Assembly: GCA_947167555.1 (NCBI GenBank)
Contig: CAMVIO010000066.1
Span: 1-9,094 of the forward strand
DNA from: an uncultured Selenomonadales bacterium
Lineage (GTDB): Bacteria > Bacillota > Negativicutes > Selenomonadales > Selenomonadaceae
DNA: 9,094 nt
Direction: 5' to 3'
Each line of letters opens with the position of its first letter. Position 1 is the stretch's first letter. The position numbers and the translations under genes were made by a program. Under the pieces are notes generated by a model that did not search any database, was not told the origin of the DNA, and saw only the letters and a program-made list of their open reading frames with translations. Below are positions 6,176 through 9,094 of this stretch, one piece after another.

Positions 6176-7680
6176 GCCCGATGCCCCCCAATTTGGGCGT
6201 TTCGTTCCCGTGTCATTGCGTCCTCCTCCAGATTCTTGGCCTTGAGGAGCGCATTCTTTCCGTATTTGTGCTGGATTTTCAGGATGGTTTTTTGGAGGCT
6301 GCGCTCGCGTTCCTCCCGCTCCATCGCCTCCGCCTGCGCGTCCATGTCGGCAAAAAGGTCGAACGACTGCGGCTTTTCCCGCTCCAGACCCTCCGCTGTC
6401 ACATGGTTTGCGGCGATGTTGACGCGGCGGACGAGGAGCATGGGGTTCGCGATGCGGTCGAATAGTTCCAGCACAGCGGGCAATATCTTTTTCGCGGATG
6501 AGGTCGGCTTGCCGAGGTTGATGGAGCCGCGCGACGATGCCGGCCGCATCCGTCCGTAATGATCCACGGACAGCGCCCCTGTGTAGAGATAGGCGTTCTC
6601 GCCTCTCAGGCTCTCGCGGTCGTAGCCGATATGCAGAACGATCTGGTCAGTCAGGAGTTCCTTTTCAACAAGGTCGAGCACCAGGAGGTCGGCCATTTCC
6701 CAAACGATCAGCCGCGTCTTGTCGAAGGGGTACGGCTTGGGGAGGACTTGCCCCGAGGAGAGGCTCTTCGATTGCGGTTTGTATGCCTTGATGTCCGCAA
6801 TGGTGCATGGCTCCCAGCCCCACGCATGGTCAATCAGAAGCTCCGCGTTCACGCCGAAGAGCTTGTAGAGGAGGCTCTCGTTCCGCCAGTCCGTGTCTTT
6901 CCCTATCGAGCATCGGGCGATGTCCCCCATCGTGAACATCATGTGCTTTTGGAGCTTCGCTGCCGTGCCGGGGCCGACACGCCAAAAGTCTGTCAGCGGC
7001 TGGTGGCTCCATAGCTTCTGCTGATAGGCGATTTCGTCAAGCTCGGCGATTCGGACGCTGTCCTTGTCGGCGGGCATTTTCTTTGCTACAATGTCCATAG
7101 CGACCTTGGCGAGGTAGAGGTTCGTGCCGATCCCCGCAGTGGCGGTGATGCCGGTCTCCGAGAGCACCGTCCGCACCATCTCCATCGCCAGCTCGTGCGC
7201 CGTCATGCGATATGTAGCGAGATAGGGGGTAGCGTCGATAAATACCTCGTCGATGGAGTACACGACGATATCCTCCGGCGCGATGAAGCGGAGATAGACT
7301 TGGTAGATGCGCGTGCTGCACTGGATGTAAAGCCCCATGCGCGGCATGGCGGTGATGTACGAGAGGGCAAGGGATGGATTGGACTTCAGCTCGGCGTCGC
7401 TCGCGGATTCCCCGGCGAGCCTGCGCCCCGGTGCGCGGTATTTCCGCCCCCCGTTGATTTCCTTGACCTTTTGGATGACCTCGAAGAGGCGGGGGCGTCC
7501 GGGTACGCCCTGCGCCTTGAGGGGCGGCGAGACGGCGAGGCAGATCGTCCCCGTGGAGCGGCTCTCGTCGGCCACGACGAGGTTCGTGTCCAGCGGGTCG
7601 AGGCCGCGCTCCACGCACTCCACGCTCGCATAATAGCTTTTCAGGTCAATTGCGATATAGGCGCGTTGCGCGTCATTCAT
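6172..7680 (-). CDS. Y-family translesion DNA polymerase (UvrX/UmuC-like)
   Basis: A 502-residue error-prone polymerase. The palm signature IAIDLKSYYASVE (9-21) gives metal-binding Asp12 and a probable steric gate at Tyr17. YSIDEVFID (141-149) supplies Asp144 and Glu145. SPPLKAQGVPGRPRLFEVI (51-69) is the finger-region stretch typical of the Gram-positive UvrX/YqjW group. AGIGTNLYLAKVAMDIVAKK (182-201) ends the palm, and DFWRVGPGTAAKL (231-243) is the helix-hairpin-helix of the thumb. The little-finger domain is about 300-430. QSFDLF (438-443) looks like a beta-clamp binding motif. A charged tail (450-502) ends in RERNAQIGGHRA. The frame runs open to 8121, but the ATG at 7680 has GAGGG eight bases upstream and family similarity starts there; the extension would lie antisense to the sirtuin. 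It heads the operon and has a LexA-box promoter, so damage induction is likely. Confidence 0.95.
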   Translation of the reverse strand: MNDAQRAYIAIDLKSYYASVECVERGLDPLDTNLVVADESRSTGTICLAVSPPLKAQGVPGRPRLFEVIQKVKEINGGRKYRAPGRRLAGESASDAELKSNPSLALSYITAMPRMGLYIQCSTRIYQVYLRFIAPEDIVVYSIDEVFIDATPYLATYRMTAHELAMEMVRTVLSETGITATAGIGTNLYLAKVAMDIVAKKMPADKDSVRIAELDEIAYQQKLWSHQPLTDFWRVGPGTAAKLQKHMMFTMGDIARCSIGKDTDWRNESLLYKLFGVNAELLIDHAWGWEPCTIADIKAYKPQSKSLSSGQVLPKPYPFDKTRLIVWEMADLLVLDLVEKELLTDQIVLHIGYDRESLRGENAYLYTGALSVDHYGRMRPASSRGSINLGKPTSSAKKILPAVLELFDRIANPMLLVRRVNIAANHVTAEGLEREKPQSFDLFADMDAQAEAMEREERERSLQKTILKIQHKYGKNALLKAKNLEEDAMTRERNAQIGGHRA

Positions 7681-7702
7681 TTCCACCACCCTCTTACAAT
7701 AT

Positions 7703-7716
7703 AGAATATGTGTTCG
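7703..7716 (-). promoter_or_regulatory. Putative LexA (SOS) box
   Basis: On the minus strand the site reads CGAACACATATTCT. The Bacillus LexA consensus CGAACRNRYGTTYC differs at two of fourteen positions (A for G in the second half and the last base). It begins six bases downstream of the -10 of the polymerase promoter, so bound LexA would block initiation. It controls a Y-family polymerase, a classic SOS target. A second palindrome, TATGTGT-N4-ACACATA at 7707-7724, overlaps it with a different centre and could instead be the true operator. Confidence 0.65.
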
Positions 7717-7724
7717 TACACATA
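7707..7724. repeat. Palindrome TATGTGT-TCGT-ACACATA
   Basis: Perfect 7-base arms surround a 4-base centre, between the polymerase -10 and its start point. It overlaps the LexA-like site by ten bases. It could be an operator for a different regulator or an incidental by-product of the LexA site. Confidence 0.5.
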
Positions 7725-7750
7725 ATAGACCGTGTGTTTGTGTTTGCCAA
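7722..7750 (-). promoter_or_regulatory. Strong sigma-70 type promoter for the polymerase operon
   Basis: Read leftward, the -35 TTGGCA (7750-7745) and -10 TATTAT (7727-7722) are separated by exactly 17 bases, each matching the consensus at five of six positions. The start point should be near 7715, giving a leader of about 35 bases with the ribosome binding site GAGGG. The putative LexA box covers that start point. Confidence 0.8.
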
Positions 7751-7791
7751 GAGGGTGTGGTAGGCCGTAACGAATGAAAGAGGTTTGCATC

Positions 7792-8544
7792 ATGGATCAC
7801 ATCGAGGCTCTTCGGGATATTTTGAGGGACAGCAAAAGTGCCGTCTTTTTCGGCGGCGCAGGGATGTCCACGGAGTCGGGCATCCCGGACTTCCGCAGCG
7901 CGAACGGCATATACAGCCAGCGGCTCCATCAGGAGTTCCTCCCGGAGGAGATGGCCTCCCACAGTTTCCTCGTGAACCATACGGAGGCGTTCTTCGAGTT
8001 CTACCGCGAGCATCGGATATTCCGCAATATCCAGCCCAACGCGGGGCACAAGGCTTTGGCGGAACTGGAACGGCGGGGCATCCTGAAAGCCGTCGTCACG
8101 CAGAATATCGACGGGCTCCACCAGATGGCGGGGTCAAAGACCGTTTATGAGCTGCACGGCTCCATACTTCGCTGGCCGTGCGTCGAATGCGGCAGGGTGT
8201 ATCCCGTGGAGTACGTCCTGCGGGACAAGAACAAGCCGATCCCCGTCTGCGAGGATTGCGACGGGATTGTCCGTCCGGGAGTGGTGCTTTACGAGGAAAG
8301 CCTGGATTCCAAGGTCGTGGATAACGCTGTTCGGGCTATAGGTGAGGCGGACACGCTGATTGTAGGCGGCACGTCGCTGGTGGTCTATCCGGCGGCGGGG
8401 CTGATCGACTATTTCCAAGGCCGCCATCTTGTGCTCATCAACAAGACCGCGACGAAGGCGGACGCGCGGGCGGAATTGGTTATCCGCGAGCCTATCGGTA
8501 CAACACTGGAAGCGGCGGTGGCGGTGCTGGATGACGGGCAATAA
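7792..8544 (+). CDS. cobB: Sirtuin, NAD-dependent protein deacylase (CobB/SIR2)
   Basis: A 250-residue sirtuin that removes acyl groups from lysines, using NAD and releasing nicotinamide. Motifs in order: GGAGMSTESGIPDFRS (21-36, NAD binding), TQNIDGLH (103-110), ELHGS (120-124, catalytic His122), zinc-binding Cys130, Cys133, Cys153 and Cys156, GGTSLVVYPAAGL (192-204) and LINKT (215-219). The protein has the usual length of a bacterial CobB with no extra domain. An ATG at 7774 is in frame, but AAAGAGG (7777-7783) lies inside that extension, eight bases before the ATG at 7792, so 7792 is chosen. It is divergent from the polymerase operon and shares its control region; its promoter is less clear than the leftward one. 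The YaiI-like gene follows after 15 bases, so they form an operon. A link to damage response is possible but unproven. Confidence 0.95.
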   Translation: MDHIEALRDILRDSKSAVFFGGAGMSTESGIPDFRSANGIYSQRLHQEFLPEEMASHSFLVNHTEAFFEFYREHRIFRNIQPNAGHKALAELERRGILKAVVTQNIDGLHQMAGSKTVYELHGSILRWPCVECGRVYPVEYVLRDKNKPIPVCEDCDGIVRPGVVLYEESLDSKVVDNAVRAIGEADTLIVGGTSLVVYPAAGLIDYFQGRHLVLINKTATKADARAELVIREPIGTTLEAAVAVLDDGQ

Positions 8545-8559
8545 CGGAGGAAATGTAGC

Positions 8560-9021
8560 ATGAAGATACTGGTAGATGCGGATTCCTGTCCTGCCGTAAA
8601 ACAAATAGAGTCCATCGCGCGGCGGCAGCATGTACCTGTTATCCTGTTCTGCGACACGCACCACATCTTGCAGTCGACGTACAGTGAAGTGAAGACAATC
8701 GGCGCGGGGGCGGACGCGGTGGATTTCGCACTGGTTAATCTCTGCAATGCCGGGGATATCGTCATCACGCAGGATTATGGATTGGCGGCGATGGCACTCG
8801 GAAAACAAGCCTATGCCATGCACAGCAGCGGATTGCAGTATACTGACGGGAACATCGGACGGTTGTTGGAGGAACGTCACATGGTGAAGGAGCTGCGCCG
8901 CACGTCCCGCAATTCCAATCTGCGCGGGGTGAAAAGCCTGATGCGAAAGGATGACGGCGGATTAAAGGGAGTCCTGAACAAGCTGATTCAAGAGGCATCC
9001 GCGCGGGAGCGGGAATCGTGA
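8560..9021 (+). CDS. YaiI/YqxD family protein (UPF0178, DUF188, PIN-like)
   Basis: A 153-residue member of the YaiI/YqxD family, which has a PIN-like nuclease fold. Conserved acidic stretches are VDADSCP (5-11, Asp6 and Asp8), GADAVDFALVN (50-60, Asp52 and Asp55) and GDIVITQDYGLAA (65-77, Asp66 and Asp72). The aspartates could bind a metal for nuclease activity, but no substrate is established for the family. The conserved tail GGLKGVLNKLI (133-143) is of the usual type and length. GGAGG lies nine bases before the ATG; a nearer ATG at 8552 runs straight into TAG and is not a gene start. It is 15 bases after the sirtuin and is probably translated from the same message. Confidence 0.93.
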   Translation: MKILVDADSCPAVKQIESIARRQHVPVILFCDTHHILQSTYSEVKTIGAGADAVDFALVNLCNAGDIVITQDYGLAAMALGKQAYAMHSSGLQYTDGNIGRLLEERHMVKELRRTSRNSNLRGVKSLMRKDDGGLKGVLNKLIQEASARERES

Positions 9022-9051
9022 AAAGCTATTATAGCAACGGAGGATTATGTT

Positions 9052-9094
9052 ATGAAGGCATCAAATTGCCCAAGTTGCGGTGCCCCAGTCAATC
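9052..9094 (+). CDS. Zinc-ribbon protein, N-terminal fragment cut by the window end
   Basis: The first 14 codons of a gene that runs off the right edge, reading MKASNCPSCGAPVN. The pair Cys6-x2-Cys9 in NCPSCGAPV is the typical first half of a zinc ribbon found at the N terminus of many small or membrane-linked bacterial proteins. GGAGG (9039-9043) stands eight bases before the ATG. An ATG five bases earlier (9047) meets a stop after one codon. It begins 30 bases after the YaiI-like gene with no terminator between, so it probably belongs to the same rightward operon. Nothing can be said about the rest of the protein. Confidence 0.75.
   Translation, partial: MKASNCPSCGAPVN

Larger units (their letters stand above)
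7687..7757. repeat. Inverted CACCCTCTT elements flanking the divergent promoters
   Basis: CACCCTCTT at 7687-7695 is exactly mirrored by AAGAGGGTG at 7749-7757, 53 bases away. Outer CCA bases continue the match with a one-base offset. In each direction the element runs into the -35 position: leftward as CTCTTGGCA (TTGGCA is the -35) and rightward as CTCTTACAA (TTACAA is a candidate -35, with weak TACACA 17 bases on). It could be a shared activator or repressor site, or chance; the left copy also contains the polymerase ribosome binding site. Confidence 0.4.

Noticed and set aside
7734..7746. Overlapping GTGTTTG direct repeat in the promoter spacer
   Set aside because: The two copies overlap and consist of simple TG-rich sequence; they are more likely low complexity than an operator.
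7774..7791. Upstream ATG giving a sirtuin six residues longer
   Set aside because: The AAAGAGG ribosome binding site lies inside this extension and is correctly spaced for the ATG at 7792; the earlier ATG has no good site of its own.
7681..8121. An N-terminal extension of the polymerase frame by 147 codons
   Set aside because: It would run antisense through the sirtuin gene and across the promoter. A good ribosome binding site and the start of family similarity are both at 7680.
9025..9035. GCTATTATAGC palindrome after the YaiI-like gene as a terminator
   Set aside because: The arms are only five bases around a single base, too tight to fold, and no T-run follows.
1..9094. CRISPR array, tRNA, rRNA, insertion sequence or phage structural genes
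   Set aside because: No regularly spaced repeats, tRNA-like folds, transposase motifs or phage structural motifs were found on either strand.

Overview
The window looks like a chromosomal segment of a moderately GC-rich anaerobic Firmicute. Nearly every gene has a GGAGG-type ribosome binding site. A UvrX/UmuC-type Y-family polymerase is paired with a YolD-like protein, which is a Firmicutes arrangement. Several proteins belong to families common in anaerobes: an EFR1 flavodoxin-ferredoxin, DUF2284, a stand-alone LUD protein and a split UxaA-type dehydratase. A Negativicutes or clostridial host (for example a Selenomonas relative) is my best guess, from gene content and composition only.

Layout. 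Positions 1-261 are non-coding and hold two intrinsic terminators and one inverted repeat. From 7680 down to 262 ten genes run leftward on the minus strand, with gaps of about 13-80 bases. In transcription order they are: Y-family polymerase, YolD-like protein (4-base overlap with the polymerase), LUD protein, DUF2284 protein, EFR1 flavodoxin-ferredoxin, nitroreductase-fold protein, HAD phosphatase and an SRAP (YedK/HMCES-type) protein. A probable terminator follows, then the small and large subunits of a UxaA-family lyase. From 7792 rightward are a CobB-type sirtuin, a YaiI/YqxD PIN-like protein and the first 14 codons of a zinc-ribbon protein cut by the window edge.

The control point is the divergent region at 7681-7791. 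The leftward promoter is very good (TTGGCA, 17 bases, TATTAT). At its start point is a close match to the Bacillus LexA box (CGAACACATATTCT against CGAACRNRYGTTYC). The sequence CACCCTCTT lies beside the -35 element in both directions, so a weaker rightward promoter may share the regulator.

My reading is an SOS-type operon. It opens with a translesion polymerase and closes with an abasic-site protein. Between them are four flavin-, cysteine- or iron-sulfur-type redox genes and a phosphatase. Whether the redox genes take part in damage tolerance is not shown by the sequence; this pairing is the most interesting feature of the window. No tRNA, rRNA, CRISPR array, insertion sequence or phage structural gene was seen.
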